DNA from: Manihot esculenta
Taxonomy: Eukaryota; Streptophyta; Magnoliopsida; Malpighiales; Euphorbiaceae
Direction of reading: 5' to 3'
DNA: 64,000 nt
Assembly (NCBI RefSeq): GCF_001659605.2
Contig: NC_035171.2
Location: 2,114,325-2,178,324, forward strand
Shown piece after piece: positions 12,752-24,726 of the stretch; the first letter of the stretch is position 1, and every line of letters begins with the position of its first letter. The notes beneath the pieces are model-generated. The model searched no databases. It saw only the letters and a list, made by a program, of their open reading frames with translations, and had not been told where the DNA came from. Both the position numbers and the translations under genes were made by a program.

Positions 12752-15137
12752 ATGTATGATTTGAAAGAGTTTAGGAGTAGGGTTTTTGGAGAAAGAAGGA
12801 GAAAACCCTAGGGGGCGTATTTGGAGGGGGATTAATTTATAGTTTAGCGACTTAGACATAGAAGAAAATTTTGAGAAAACACGTAGAAACGGTGACGAAG
12901 AAAAGCGGCCGAGCCCCTATGAGGTTAAACTACTGAAATAACCCCTTGTTCTGTGATTTACCGACGAAGCCGTGATGGGCTCATCGTGGCCCGTTTAGTC
13001 CTTCGGCCATTTTATAGATTTTGGAGGCGATCTGGTAATCATGATGATTTGGTGGGTTTTTAAGAAATTTTTTTAATATTTTAACATTTATTTTTTTATA
13101 GAAAATAATTTATATTTAAAAAATATATTTAATAGAATAATTTATTTTTAATTATTTAATTTTTAATTTAAAAAATAATATATTAATAAATTAATATATA
13201 AAAAATTTAGTAAAATCGTCAAAGTATATTTTTTCTTTAAAAAAAGTTATTTTTTTAAAATAATTTAAAAATTTTTTAATCGAATAAATATTTTTTATTA
13301 ATTTATTTAAAAAATATAAAAATTATTTTTTATGATCAAACACAACCTTAATTTTATATATTTTTTATATATTTATTTAAAAATAAAATATATTTTTCAA
13401 AAGAAATCCATGTAGGCAAATTTAGAGCGGTTACTAAATCTGTAATAAGAAAATTAGATACTGAGCGAAATAATTAGTCCGACGAGCTTTAATGTGGACT
13501 AAATCTCAAATAAAATAACGTTGATTAAGAAAATCTAGCTTTATACAGAAAGTATTAAATCTCAAATATTAATAAAATCTAGTTATATGTGGAATGTATT
13601 AAATCTCAATCTAAGTCTCAATTTTAAAGATTAAATATATAATTTAGTATCTAAATTTTATATAAACAGTCCGTTAATATTATTAGTTTTTCTTTGTTAA
13701 TTTTTATATTTTATAACTATTTAATATATGAACTTTATTAAATATAAGTATTACACTCTTGAATTTTATAAAATATATTCCTATTTTATGAGTATTAAAA
13801 ACTGTTTGTCCAAAAAATTTTAAATTTACTTTCAACTTTCTCTCCTGCGTGTTTTGAGATTTCATCCTCGTTATTTGAATTATGATAGAAACAATCGCTT
13901 TCTATCATCTAAAGCCGTGAGTCGCTCCTTTCATCATTCAAATGAATGTATATATTTTTTGTGTTAATTGTATTTTTACAGAATTGAACTACATTGATAA
14001 AGTATAATTGAAAATTAATTTTAGGATTATATCGCTTGTATGCTTGATTTTTAATTTTCTTGCAGGTGTCCATAGTTGCATGCAATCGATATGTTTAAAG
14101 AAATCTAGATTTATTGATTTCATCTTCTTCATTTGATGGTGTTTTAATCAATTAGGCTTTTACAGTATGGTCAAACTTGCGAATTTCTTGTTTTGGCTTG
14201 ATATTTTTTAAAATACTCACGATACCGACTGCATTTTATACTCGATTGTTATATACCTACACGAGATTGAGATGAAAAGAGCGGTATTCAACTCCTATAG
14301 AGTTTTCAGAATTGATCTTTTCTTTTCGTATCTTCTTATTGAGGGCCTGAATAATTTTATTTTTCAAGTTTTATTCGTCCGTATTTCTTACTTTTGAACC
14401 TAACTTTTCCTGGACTGGTTGATCTCTTGCTGATTTTCTTTATTGATTGTTGTCCATAGCAGACTATAAAAGGATACTGCCGAGTCTTATAGTCAATTCT
14501 TTTATCACACATCGATTAATCCATATAACCCATTGCTTTAGACTTTTTTAAGTCTTTTTTATGGGCTTAGATTTGTAATTTTTTGAATTTATTTTTATAT
14601 TTTAAGTGTATTTATTTGTTTTTTTTAATATTTTAGGCTTAAATCTGTATTTAAAATTTTTTCTAATGATAATATCTATTTTTGATAAAAAAAATTATTT
14701 GTAATTTTTAATATCTTAATTAGAGAGCATTTAAATAATTTTAAGTTTTGAAAAATTTTAATCACAACAACATTAAAAATAATATAATTATTTTTAATGA
14801 TTTAAAAATAAGCTAATGAATTATGACCTTAAACCATGATGTTAAATAGAAATTGGATACGAAGAATGAGTAAAAAATAATAAAATACCTAAATGAAATT
14901 AGGGGATTGTGGCTCCGTTAATATATATATATTTTAACATTGCGGCAAAAAGAGAAGAGTTAAAAAAAAAGTGATCAAAGCAGTCAATCGTTCCGATTTT
15001 CTCTGTTTATTTATTTTTGATTTTTGGTTTTGTATTTGAAATCTTTTTCTATGTCTTTGGACTGAAGAAGGTTTTATCTCGAGGTCGTAATTCCAGCGCT
15101 GACTCTGAGTCTCTCATTAACGTCGACCTAACTTTTG

Positions 15138-15170
<33 letters not shown>

Positions 15171-15514
15171 GTAATTTTATCATTTTATGTTTTACATGGG
15201 GAGGGACTGTTGGGTGATGGGGCACATTGGAGAGTTGAAATCTTGCTCTATTTATTAGGAGGGTTATATCAATGGTAGAATCTCGGAGAGCCACGGCTAC
15301 ATTTGATGACTCAACTCTTTAAAATCAGTATTGTCGTGAGTTTTTCCTCTATCAGCTTTTAATTTGTGCTTTTTTTAGTGTTTGGTCTTATAATTTTAAA
15401 CTTTAATTACGTATGAAAATTTTTGTATTTTGATCCTTATAGCTTTTATGTGTAATCTTTTTGGACTTTGGTGTCATTCAGTGCGGTGGTCACTATAATT
15501 CTTAATTTGCTTTG
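12752..15514. other. Intergenic region, mostly AT-rich
   Basis: The first 300 bp are the exportin-T 5' flank, with a GC-richer patch at about 12890-13030. From 13050 to 14940 the sequence is very AT-rich with no supported gene. A T24 run lies at 15147-15170, inside opposing short frames (15017-15217 and 15049-15294) that I do not accept as genes. Confidence 0.5.
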
Positions 15515-15522
15515 CCTAGATG

Positions 15523-15993
15523 TAGGGGTGAGCATTCGGTCGGTTCGGTTCAAAACCGAACCGAATCGAATAAACCGAAAATCGAAATTTTAGTTTTTAT
15601 GAAAACCGAACCGAACCGATTTTAGTCAGAAACCAAATCGAACCGAATCGGTCTGATTCGGTTCGATTCGGTTCGGTTTGATCGGTTTCGATTTTTAATA
15701 TTTTTTTAATTTTTTACACTTTATTTTTAGTATTTTAAAATTTAATTAAAATATTTTAATTTTAATATAATTTAATTTCTCTATATTATTGAAAAAACAT
15801 ATTATTATCCCTAATCGATTCGGTTCGGTTTTTTCGGTTTTTTTCTGATCAAAATCGAACCGAACCGAAATAACCAAAATTTCTGAAATTTAAAACCGAA
15901 CCAAACCGAAATATATAAAAAACCGAACTAAATTTTCAAATCAGTTCGATTCGGTCGGTTTTTTCGGTTTGAACCGGATTCTGCTCAGTCCTA
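15523..15993. mobile_element. hAT-type MITE built of CGGTTCGGTT-like repeats
   Basis: A 471-bp non-coding element flanked by a perfect 8-bp direct repeat, CCTAGATG, at 15515-15522 and 15994-16001. Its ends are imperfect inverted repeats: TAGGGGTGAGCA on the left, and TAGGACTGAGCA when the right end is read on the minus strand. An 8-bp duplication with TA(A/G)NG-type ends fits the hAT superfamily. The interior is dominated by GGTTCGGTT and its complement AACCGAACC in both orientations, so a transcript would fold extensively. No transposase is present. Confidence 0.8.
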
Positions 15994-16001
15994 CCTAGAT
16001 G

Positions 16002-16839
16002 GTGCAATGGTTGAATTACTAGTCTGAGTCGCTGATTGATAGTTTATTGGAGGGATTTGGTTTGCTCTTTTTGCAAGTTTATTTTTTATAGTCTGAATTG
16101 GATTTCAAATCATTAAACTTCGCTGATTTTATTCAATTATTCAAAGTGTAATGTCTAATTATTCGAGTATTATTAAATATAATTTATTTATATTTGTTAA
16201 AAAAATGATTAATATAGTTTGACGGATATAATTTAATTAAAAAATTTAAAGTTTTAAAGAAATATTAAAATTTAATTTCTTATTTTTCAGAAATAAAGGT
16301 TTTTTACGTTAAAAAATAATTTATTCCTATTGAATCAGTTAAATTAATTTCGTGAATTTTCCGATTAATAAGGCTATTGCTTTAACTGAGCAGCAGGAGT
16401 GGCACTGGAAGTGTGAGTAGAAAATAATAGAAAACGGCAGAGAATACTACCAAGATTCATATCTCCAAGGAAACATAAAAATGGATTCGCCATAGCATCA
16501 TCACGAGAAAAAAGTAGTAAAAAAGTCGCCCAACAATGATTTTAAAACTTTTATAACAAAATACTCGAGACTTGAACCAATCCAAATTCCACAGGATTAA
16601 TTAGATTCCCTGTGGCTGTGGCTGCGCTGTGCCTGTCATCTAATAAAACTACGATTTCCCTGCATTAGCGCATTCATTTTCTGGACCTTCTGGGCCTTCC
16701 ACTTTGTACTCGTCAGCCCACCAATCTCAATCCTCTCTCATTTTAATCCCCAATTTTAATAAATAAATTAATTAATATATATACAAAATATTTTCATAGT
16801 ATTTATATTTATATAAAATATAAATATGATTTATTATCA
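16002..16839. other. Intergenic region between MITE and LINE
   Basis: No reading frame or repeat recognised. Slightly GC-richer around 16380-16740, AT-rich on both sides. The right end joins the truncated LINE without a recognisable target duplication. Confidence 0.4.
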
Positions 16840-19800
16840 GTAATACTCGATTTTTCCACAATGCTGCTTCTGCTCGGAAAAGGAAAAATACAATTGTTAA
16901 ATTGCTGGATGATTCGAACGTATGGCATGATAAGAATTCAGGTCTGGAGGAGGTGATGTCTGGATATTTTATGTCTCTCTTTACTTCTCATGATTGTAAT
17001 TCTGAACCAGTTTTGCAGTGTGTTCCATTATTAGTGTCACATGATCATAATGCATCTCTTTTAGCTCCTTACAGTTGTGACGAGGTAAAATCTGCAGCTT
17101 TTTCTATAAAAATTGATAAAACTCCTGGGTTAGATGGTTTCAATCCTAATTTTTTCCAGCATTATTGGGATATTATTGGTGAGGATGTGTCTCGTTTTTG
17201 TATTGATTGCTTGCATTCAAGGTCTATCCCGCCGAAGTTGAATGAGACTGCTTTAGTTTTGATACCTAAGAAGTGTGTCCCTGAGCGAATGAGTGATTTG
17301 CGTCCTATTGCCCTCTGTAACGTGGTTTATAAGATCATGACTAAGATGATAGTTAACCGGCTTAAGTCCATCTTGCCGTCTATTGTCTCCAAAAGCCAGA
17401 GCGCTTTTATTTTTGGGCGCAGCATTCAGGACAATATAATCTTAGCTTTTGAGGCTATGCATGGATTTAATATGTTTCATCGAAAGAAAGAGTTATCTGG
17501 GGCCCTTAAAATGGACATCAGCAAAGCCTATGATAGACTAGAGTGGGATTTCATTCGTGACATGCTCATCCGCATGGGGTTTGCGCAACGATGGGTTACT
17601 TTGGTGTTTTCTTGTATCTCTATTGTTCGTTATTGGATTCTGCATGATGGCAGGGAAATCGGCCCTATCTTACCAACGAGGGGACTGAGGCAAGGAGATC
17701 CCTTGTCGCCTTATTTATTCATTCTTTGTGCTGAGGGGCTATCCCGCCTTTTACAAGACAGTATAAACTGTGGCAGTCTTCATGGGTTCAGGATATCACG
17801 GGGTGGCCCGCAGATCTCCTACCTTTTTTTCGCGGATGACAGCTTGATTTTCTTCAGAGCAAATGTTCAAGAGGCGTTGGAGCTCAAGCGTATTCTTCGC
17901 ATCTATGAGAACGCATCTGGACAATTGGTTAACTTTCAAAAATCATCTCTTTTTTTCAGCAAGTATACTCCTGTGGCTCTTCGCGATTCTATCTGTTTAG
18001 TGCTCCAGATTGAGGAGAAGCCGAATTTGGGTAATTATTTGGGACTCCCTTCTCATGTTGGTAGTAACAAGAGGGAAGTGTTCAGTTTTGTTAAGGATCG
18101 TTTGTGGAAGCGGCTGAATTCATGGAAGCGGCTGAATTCATGGAAGCATCGTGCGCTGTCCCAAGCAGGTAAGGAGGTCCTCTTGAAAACAGTCCTCCAA
18201 GCTTTGCCAAACTATGTTATGAGTTTGTTTTTACTGCCTCGGACTTTATGTGCTGATTTGCAGCGTATGATGACTCGATATTGGTGGAGTAAGGGTGCTG
18301 ATCAAAATCGCGGTATTCACTAACTGGGTTGGCATAGAATGGCGAACCACAGACTGGACGGCGGGTTAGGTTTTAAATCGCTCCATGATTTTAACTTAGC
18401 CATGCTTGGTAAGCAGGGTTGGAACATTATTAACAGGCCTCATTCTTTAGTGGCCCGCGTTCTTAAGGCTCGTTATTTTCCAACAACATCTTTTTTTGAA
18501 GCATCTTTGGGCCACAATCCTAGCTTTTTGTGGCGTAGTATATGGGCGACTCAGAGTCTGGTTAAAGCTGGTGCTTATTTGAGAATTGGGAATGGCAGGT
18601 GAGTTTCTATTTGGACTCACCCTTGGTTGAAAGAGGCACCCGACTTATTGGTTTCTACACCCCCTCCTCCGAACTGTACTCTTTCTATTGTTGCAGATCT
18701 TATGATCGGCCATAGATGGAATGAGAGTTTAATAGCTCAGTTGTTCAATGATAGAGACAGGAGTTGTATTTTGAACATCCCTCTAAGTCTTTCTTCGCAC
18801 CCAGATGTGTGGTGCTGGAAGTTTGCGTCCAAGGGTCACTATTCTGTTAAGAGTGCTTACAGATTTCTGGTTGCTGGGTTTCGATATAGGGAAGGTAGTG
18901 AGATATGGAGTCGTATTTGGAAGACGAAGGTGCCTCCTAAAGTGCTTAATTTCTGCTGGCGTGCTTTAGTTAATGTAGTTCCTTACCTCTCTTTACTTCA
19001 GTCCAGGAGAGTTTCGGTTGATTCGATGTGTCCGTTGTGTCATGAGGCTCCTGAGACTATCCTACATATTCTTGTTTAGTGTCCTTTTGCCCGCAGTTGC
19101 TGGTTGAGTTCGCCTTTGGGTTGGCCTGCATTCTCCGCTGCCTCTCTTAGGGAGTGGTTCTCTTTAGCCTTCCTTACTGCTTCTGCGGAGAATGCTTCCC
19201 TTATTCTAATGATATGTTGGGCTTTGTGGCATAACAGAAATAATGTTGTTTGGAAAGCTCAGGGTTGAACTGCGAGTGGTGTGTTCTTCATGGCACTGAA
19301 TTTTTTGCAGCAATGGAGGGGGGCCTGTTCTGATTCTACCAGCTACACCAATGTTGTGTCGGCTTTGACTGTTTGGTCTCCTCCACCGCAGGGTTGGATT
19401 AAGGTTAATATTGACGCCTCTTTAAACTCGCAACGAAGTTCGCTAGGCTTCGGCTGTGTAGTCCGAAATGCTAATGATAGATTTATAGCGGCTAAAGCAG
19501 GCTGTTTTTGCAGTCAGATGGAGGTTAAGTGTGCTGAGGCAGTGGCTTTTCGAGAGGCATTGAGCTGGATTAAAGAGTGCGGATGGGATCAAGTTCTTTT
19601 CGAATCGGATGCTCAGGTTCTTATTGTGTCCATTAACAATGCTTCATTAGATGATTTATCACCTTTTGGTCTTTTGATTCAAGATTGTAAATTGCTTCTA
19701 TCCAGTTATGAGGAAGCAAGATGTGCTTTTATTCACAGGTCTGCGAATGATGTCGCTCATGTTCTAACAACATCGACTCATTCTGAATCAGGTCAAGGAG

Positions 19801-19880
19801 TTTTGGTTCATGTCCCTCCTTCTTATATAGTTTCCTTGATCGCTTTGAGTTAATAATATTTCTTTCATTTTCAAAAAAAA
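16840..19880 (+). mobile_element. 5'-truncated LINE (non-LTR retrotransposon) with RT and RNase H, degraded
   Basis: One continuous frame from about 16842 to 19853, then an A8 tail at 19873-19880. It starts inside ORF2 with the NTRFFHNAASARKRK block typical of plant LINEs, so ORF1 and the endonuclease are missing. Reverse transcriptase landmarks: ALVLIPK, LRPIALCNVVYKI, KMDISKAYDRLEW (catalytic Asp), GLRQGDPLSPYLF and FADDS (the YADD-box equivalent). A zinc-knuckle-like CPLCHEAPETILH follows at about 19030, then a C-terminal RNase H with VNIDAS and FESDAQ (about 19390-19620). Four in-frame stops at 18321, 18600, 19077 and 19266 break it into open pieces 16902-18323, 18339-18602, 18627-19079 and 19281-19853. 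No target duplication found. Confidence 0.9.
18105..18140 (+). repeat. In-frame 18-bp tandem duplication inside the LINE
   Basis: The 18-bp unit coding WKRLNS occurs twice without a spacer (18105-18122 and 18123-18140), followed by WKHRALS. The frame is kept. It is most simply a replication-slippage product in a dead element. Confidence 0.85.
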
Positions 19881-20619
19881 CTACAATGAACATACTCTTG
19901 TGGTTAAATAATTGAATTAATTGATATGATTGAGTTATTCGAGATACGGGCCGTTATAAAATTAAATGAAAATAAAATTTAATTTGATAAGTTTTCACTT
20001 AATTAATAAAAATTAAAATTAAATATAAATTCAAATCATATTAAGTCTCAATTATAAATCTTACATTATTGTGTTTTTTGTTTTATATCCTACAAAGGAA
20101 TTGCATTTTCAAGCCCATTGGCATAATTATAAATAGTGCTCCAATATACATCAAAGACCCAAAGACAGAAATCAAACAAAACATCAAAACCTAAATTCAA
20201 CAAATAAAAAAAATCAAATTTAAGTAGAAATAAATCAAATCAAATCAAAATAAATTAAAATAAAAAAAAATTCTAATCAAACCAGCGATAATCGAATGGA
20301 TAAACAGCTAAAGCAAAAGGCAAACAAATAAAAAAATAAATCAATAATCAAACAGATAAAAAAAGATCGTCATAACATCACACCGCAGTAGTACTGACTT
20401 TCACTATAATCACTGACAGAATTAGAGTTGCGCTCACCAAAGCGACTACAATAATGTAGTATAATAAAATAATAAAAATTAAAACACCATAAATAATATA
20501 TAAAAAAACAAGTAATTAGTGAGAGAAAGCTCACTTCCCTTGCTCAAAAATGAGGGAAGGTCCGAAGGATACTAGAAAAGTATGACCAGCAAAATTAAAG
20601 ACTAAAATTACAATTGTCA

Positions 20620-20982
20620 TGTAATGAGGTTATTGAGGATAGAGTTGTGCTTGACCATAGTATATTGTTAATCCCTTTTGTATATACATGATCTTATGTT
20701 ATGATGTTTATGTAAACTAACTCAACACAGGTTGTTTTGCCTTTAAGGCTTGATGAGATCCCACAGAGGGACTATGTTATTTATATGATCAGAGTATGCA
20801 CAGGTTGAGTTAGTTGATGACAGTATGTATGAAGAAAAGTTTTAATTTTTATGCATGTTGTTGATCATGTATGGGATTATACAGGTTTACAGGTTATATG
20901 TCAGGCTTGCTACGGGTCCCGGCGGCCTTAAGTCGACCCGAATCCTAGCGCCGGTAGCAGTCCGGTTTTTCGGGGCGTTACA
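20620..20982 (-). mobile_element. LTR-retrotransposon fragment (probable partial LTR)
   Basis: The right edge reads, on the minus strand, TGTAACGCCCCGAAAAACCG, a typical plant LTR 5' terminus beginning TGT. The interior (gggtcccggcggcc, ccggtagcagtccgg) is much GC-richer than its surroundings. A matching second LTR, a primer site and a clear left end were not found, so this is a solo or broken LTR. The left limit is approximate. Confidence 0.5.
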
Positions 20983-21613
20983 AAAATAAAAAAGAAGACG
21001 CTGAAATCCAGGCCATATCTCTACGGCCTCTCTTCTAATCCTTTTTCCATCCTTTTTTTTCTTTTCATGAAATTTTTTTCTTATTTTTTTAAGAACTTTC
21101 TATCAAAATATTTTCTTTTCCATTATTGACGGAACTTCATATTAACATTAATTAATTTTTTATTGATTTGAAAAATAAATAGTATGGTGTAATGGTGTAA
21201 GTAAGAATTCTTTTTTAAAATTTTTGATATAAAAAACAATGTTTAATTTTAAAATTACTTTAAAAACATTTTTCCAAAAAAAAAAAGGTAGCGTAACGGC
21301 AAAGTAGCAGCAATATCTCGTCCTAACGCGTGCAAGAATTTTGGCTTGCACGTTTCAACACTCTCCTTCCTTTAAAAAAAACACAACACTCTCTTTCCTT
21401 CACGCAATATGATTGGCTATTTGGCTTTTTACGTTGATACACATGTTATGTCACGCACGTGAACTTGCCTTCCCTGAATTTGGAATTATTGTTTTATCTA
21501 ATATACTAAACAATTTCACATTTAATACCTCACAAATTCAAAACTTCACCAATTTTTCTACCGTTTAAATGTGAAAATAAATTCATTAGACTATTAATTT
21601 AAAATTCATATAT

Positions 21614-21707
21614 GATTTTTTTTTTGAAATAGGGGTTGGGGAGTCGAACCTTAGACCTCTCAAGATTACAAGAATGCACTTTCCACCAAACTAAGTGTTG
21701 GAGTGCG
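21614..21707 (-). mobile_element. Very short tRNA-derived SINE or tRNA retropseudogene
   Basis: A 94-bp insertion flanked by an 11-bp direct repeat, AATTCATATAT, at 21603-21613 and 21708-21718. On the minus strand it holds a near-consensus polymerase III box A (TAGTTTGGTGG), a perfect box B (GGTTCGACTCC) and ends in an A run (T10 on the plus strand). Target duplication, A tail and internal promoter together indicate LINE-mediated retroposition of a tRNA-like transcript. A functional tRNA is unlikely because the stems pair poorly. Confidence 0.75.
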
Positions 21708-22064
21708 AATTCATATATAATTCTTAAAAGCCAAATTGTTAAATGTCTGATATAACAAAACTAGAAAAAAATAAATAAATAAAATATACAACTTATTTTT
21801 TTTTATCATACTTCTATTTATTGATTTTAAAATAAATTAAAAAAATGCTTTAAACACTATAATATTATTTTTTTATATTTTGAAGAAACAAGTGAAAACT
21901 TTCAGCAAGAAATTCAATTTTTGAACATTTTTTTAAAGAAATATGAATAGCTAATAATTAGTGTAAATACTCAAAAACGTTGTTGCCTATTCCAAAATAA
22001 AATGAGAAAATTAAATCGGAAAAAATAAATAAATTTAAAATTTCAATCATGATAATTTTATTTA

Positions 22065-22391
22065 AGAAAAATTACTTTTTAGTTCCTGAGATTTAACATA
22101 ATTAACACTTATGTCTCTCTATTTTGGCGACCCAACATTTAAGTCCCTCACTTTCTCTTCCGTCCAAATTCGTAGTCCTTCCGTCCATTTAAACCGTTTG
22201 GTCAAAGAGTCAAAAGTGAGAGGTGATAATTTTTTCTAGAAATACCCTTCTCTTAATGTGAAATTTCTATTTTTTTTTTCTCTTTCATGTTTTCTCCAGT
22301 TAAAGAAGAAGAAGAAGAAGAAGAAAGAAGAAGAAAGAAGAAGAAGAAAAAGAAAAAGTTGCAAAAAGGGTAGGAAGAAGAAGAAGAAGAA

Positions 22392-22423
<32 letters not shown>

Positions 22424-22698
22424 TGCAGAAAGGAGGGTAGGAAGAAGAAAGAAGAAGAAGAAGAAAAAGTTGTAGAAAATGGTAGGAAAAATAAGGAGAA
22501 AAAGAAGAAGAGGCATTTGAGTTTGGATTTAGTGAGGGTTAATTTTGTCAATTCACGTGTCCCAAACGACTATTTTGGACGGAAGGACTACGAATTTGGA
22601 CAGAAAATAAAGTGAGGCACTTAAGTGTTGAGTCGCCAAAATAGAGGGATAGAAGTATTAATTATATTAAATTTCAGGGACTAAAAAGTAATTTTCCC
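22065..22698. mobile_element. Mutator-like MITE with long terminal inverted repeats
   Basis: A 634-bp element flanked by a perfect 9-bp direct repeat, TTTTATTTA, at 22056-22064 and 22699-22707. The two ends are inverted copies of about 125 bp: the left begins AGAAAAATTACTTTTTAG and the complement of the right begins GGGAAAATTACTTTTTAG. Both continue through TATTTTGGCGAC and CGTAGTCCTTCCGTCC. A 9-bp duplication and long inverted repeats fit Mutator-like elements. There is no transposase; the middle is a purine repeat. The AT-rich duplication makes its exact edge uncertain by one or two bases. Confidence 0.75.
22300..22510 (+). repeat. (GAA)n purine tract inside the MITE
   Basis: About 210 bp of almost pure A and G on the plus strand, mainly AAG/GAA triplets broken by gttgcaaaaagg-type interruptions that recur at irregular spacing (near 22358, 22421 and 22467). 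The Lys/Arg-rich and Ser/Leu/Phe-rich frames across it are composition artefacts. Confidence 0.9.
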
Positions 22699-23108
22699 TT
22701 TTATTTAAGATAAATAATTATTAACATCCACGATGAGCAAATCAAAGCACGTAATCAGTTAGCAACCAATCCAAAGCAGGAGTCTATTTCTACACTGTTA
22801 AATCATTTGCTTTTGACTTTTGACCATCCAGATTCGGAGCATACGACACTACCAAACACACAAATCTAAACCGTTGATAAAACCCGATTCACATAGGGCC
22901 CTACCGATTCCACGGTCCACATTCTCGCGGTGCTTTGACGGTGAACACACGATCCACATCAAAACAAAACGCAGAAGTGGCTCGGGCAGGGCTGAGTCGG
23001 CAGTGCAATTAACTCGTGCAGTGAGCGTGACCGCCTGTGTTCTCGCCGAAATGAAAGGCGAACCAACAAGCCGTCTGCGACGGACAAGTTTAGGTAGCAC
23101 GAGTTGAC

Positions 23109-23276
23109 CACGTGGTTGCGGTGGCTGCTGAAGTCACGCCACGTGTTTAATCCTTGTGATCCACGTAACTTGAAATAAAACGTAAAACGACAGTAGAAGA
23201 ATCAATAGAAATTGAAGAGAGTCGTTATCATGGACGAGCAAACAGCTAATTAAGCTCGGAGCATATTGGACACGTG
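23109..23276. promoter_or_regulatory. Cluster of G-box (CACGTG) motifs
   Basis: Perfect CACGTG hexamers at 23109-23114, 23140-23145 and 23271-23276, plus a related CCACGTAAC near 23161. G-boxes bind bZIP and bHLH factors and, with ACGTG cores, act as ABA-response elements. Three in 168 bp of GC-richer sequence is more than chance suggests. The nearest gene with a start facing away is RSH, about 2.4 kb downstream, so the target is unclear. Confidence 0.4.
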
Positions 23277-24695
23277 GAGCGCGCTATCGCTCATCTCAAG
23301 CCAATTATCAATAGTACCCTTTTATTTTATCCGAAATAATGGGATTTTTTTTAAAACCAACATTTTTTTATATATTTATAAATTTATTGTGATGATCGAA
23401 TCTTCATACAAAGCTTTTTTTTTTTTAAAAAAAAAAAACAATGCTCTCTGCCTAAAGATTACTGACCTTTGTGTCCGATTCCTACACAATCCATTTTTCG
23501 AATCCGAGGATGAAGTATGAATATGCCCATAATATTTTCCGGCAATCCATGCGAACCAAATTCGAATAAAATGTTTGTAGTGCTCAAGGAATAAAATCTT
23601 TTATTTTTTTTAAATTTAAATAGATTTTACAAAACATTTATAAGTATTATTAATTTATGAATAAAAAATATAAAAAAGGAATTTTACTATATTTTATTAA
23701 TTAATTAAAGAGGTTCATGCATGAAGATATTTATAAAAAAATGATTGAGAGGATTCCTGATCCACTAATGTGTAATAAAATATCAAAAGTGTGGACCCCA
23801 ATCCAGCTTTGATGTTTTACAAAAGCAGCACAATGGGAAAACGACAATTCAATTTGAGCTCCAATGCTATTGCCATTCCAACGATACTAAGTATTAGTCA
23901 GCTGTAAACACGTCACTAAGATAATGGTTTAATCAATAATATTATAAAACATGATTAAAGGATAAGATTTACGTCATACATACTCACTAATCATTCACAC
24001 CTTTTAAACTATATATATATTTTCATAATATTTTATCTGAATTAATAAATATGATTTTTCCCCTACTCATATCTCAATATTCTATTTAATAAAAAAATAT
24101 ACAAAATTAAAAAAAAAAATAGAAGTCAGATTCATAAACTAGTGTAATATGGATATATAAGAGTTGTAAAAACAAATAAAGATATAAAACTGAGGAAGAA
24201 GCCAGACAAATAATGATTTTTACATGTTGGTGACGTCTCCCCCACTTTCTGCAATTGTGCTACTTGTTTATGTCACTAAGACTCGTACGAATGTATCAGA
24301 CCCCTCTTTATATCAGGCGGCCATTTAATTCTCCTGATTTACGTGTGGACAGGGCTGTGAAGTGACTGCATCAGCTCTTCTTCCTCACGTCACATCACTG
24401 GTTGGGCTTCTTCTTACTGAACTTGGACTCGCGAATAACCCATTCAATTTGGCGTGTCTGGATCGAGACATGAGATACTGAGTTGGTGAATGATTTTAAA
24501 AATTTTGAACTGATTAGTTCACTTGAACCTGACTTTACTCAGGATGGATGAGACTCGACAGTCATAAGGAATAAAATTAAAGAATTACATAATATATTTT
24601 TTTATATTATATAAATTAAATAATAAAATATTTAATAATTAAAATTAATAAAATAATCTATTAATAAATTTTTAAATATATAATTTTATCCGAAT

Positions 24696-24700
<5 letters not shown>

Positions 24701-24726
<26 letters not shown>
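24701..24726. repeat. (TA)13 microsatellite
   Basis: Uninterrupted TA dinucleotide run in AT-rich intergenic DNA. Confidence 0.9.

Larger units (their letters stand above)
19881..22055. other. Intergenic DNA with scattered transposon relics
   Basis: Apart from the LTR fragment and the SINE, nothing codes here. Stretches such as 20160-20480 are A-rich with many AAATC and AAATAA motifs. A G-box (CACGTG) sits at 21456-21461. The short minus-strand frame at 21160-21351 has no family resemblance. Confidence 0.45.

Noticed and set aside
15017..15294. Short opposing frames around a T24 run
   Set aside because: Homopolymer-driven; no conserved content and no splice partners.
21614..21707. A functional tRNA gene
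   Set aside because: Boxes A and B are present, but the stems pair poorly, and an A tail with target duplications shows retroposition.
22253..22551. Ser/Leu/Phe-rich and Lys/Arg-rich frames across the GAA tract
   Set aside because: Pure composition effect of a triplet repeat within a MITE.
22820..23107. 95-aa plus and 83-aa minus frames in a GC-richer island
   Set aside because: They overlap on opposite strands, match no family I know, and lie in a likely regulatory segment.
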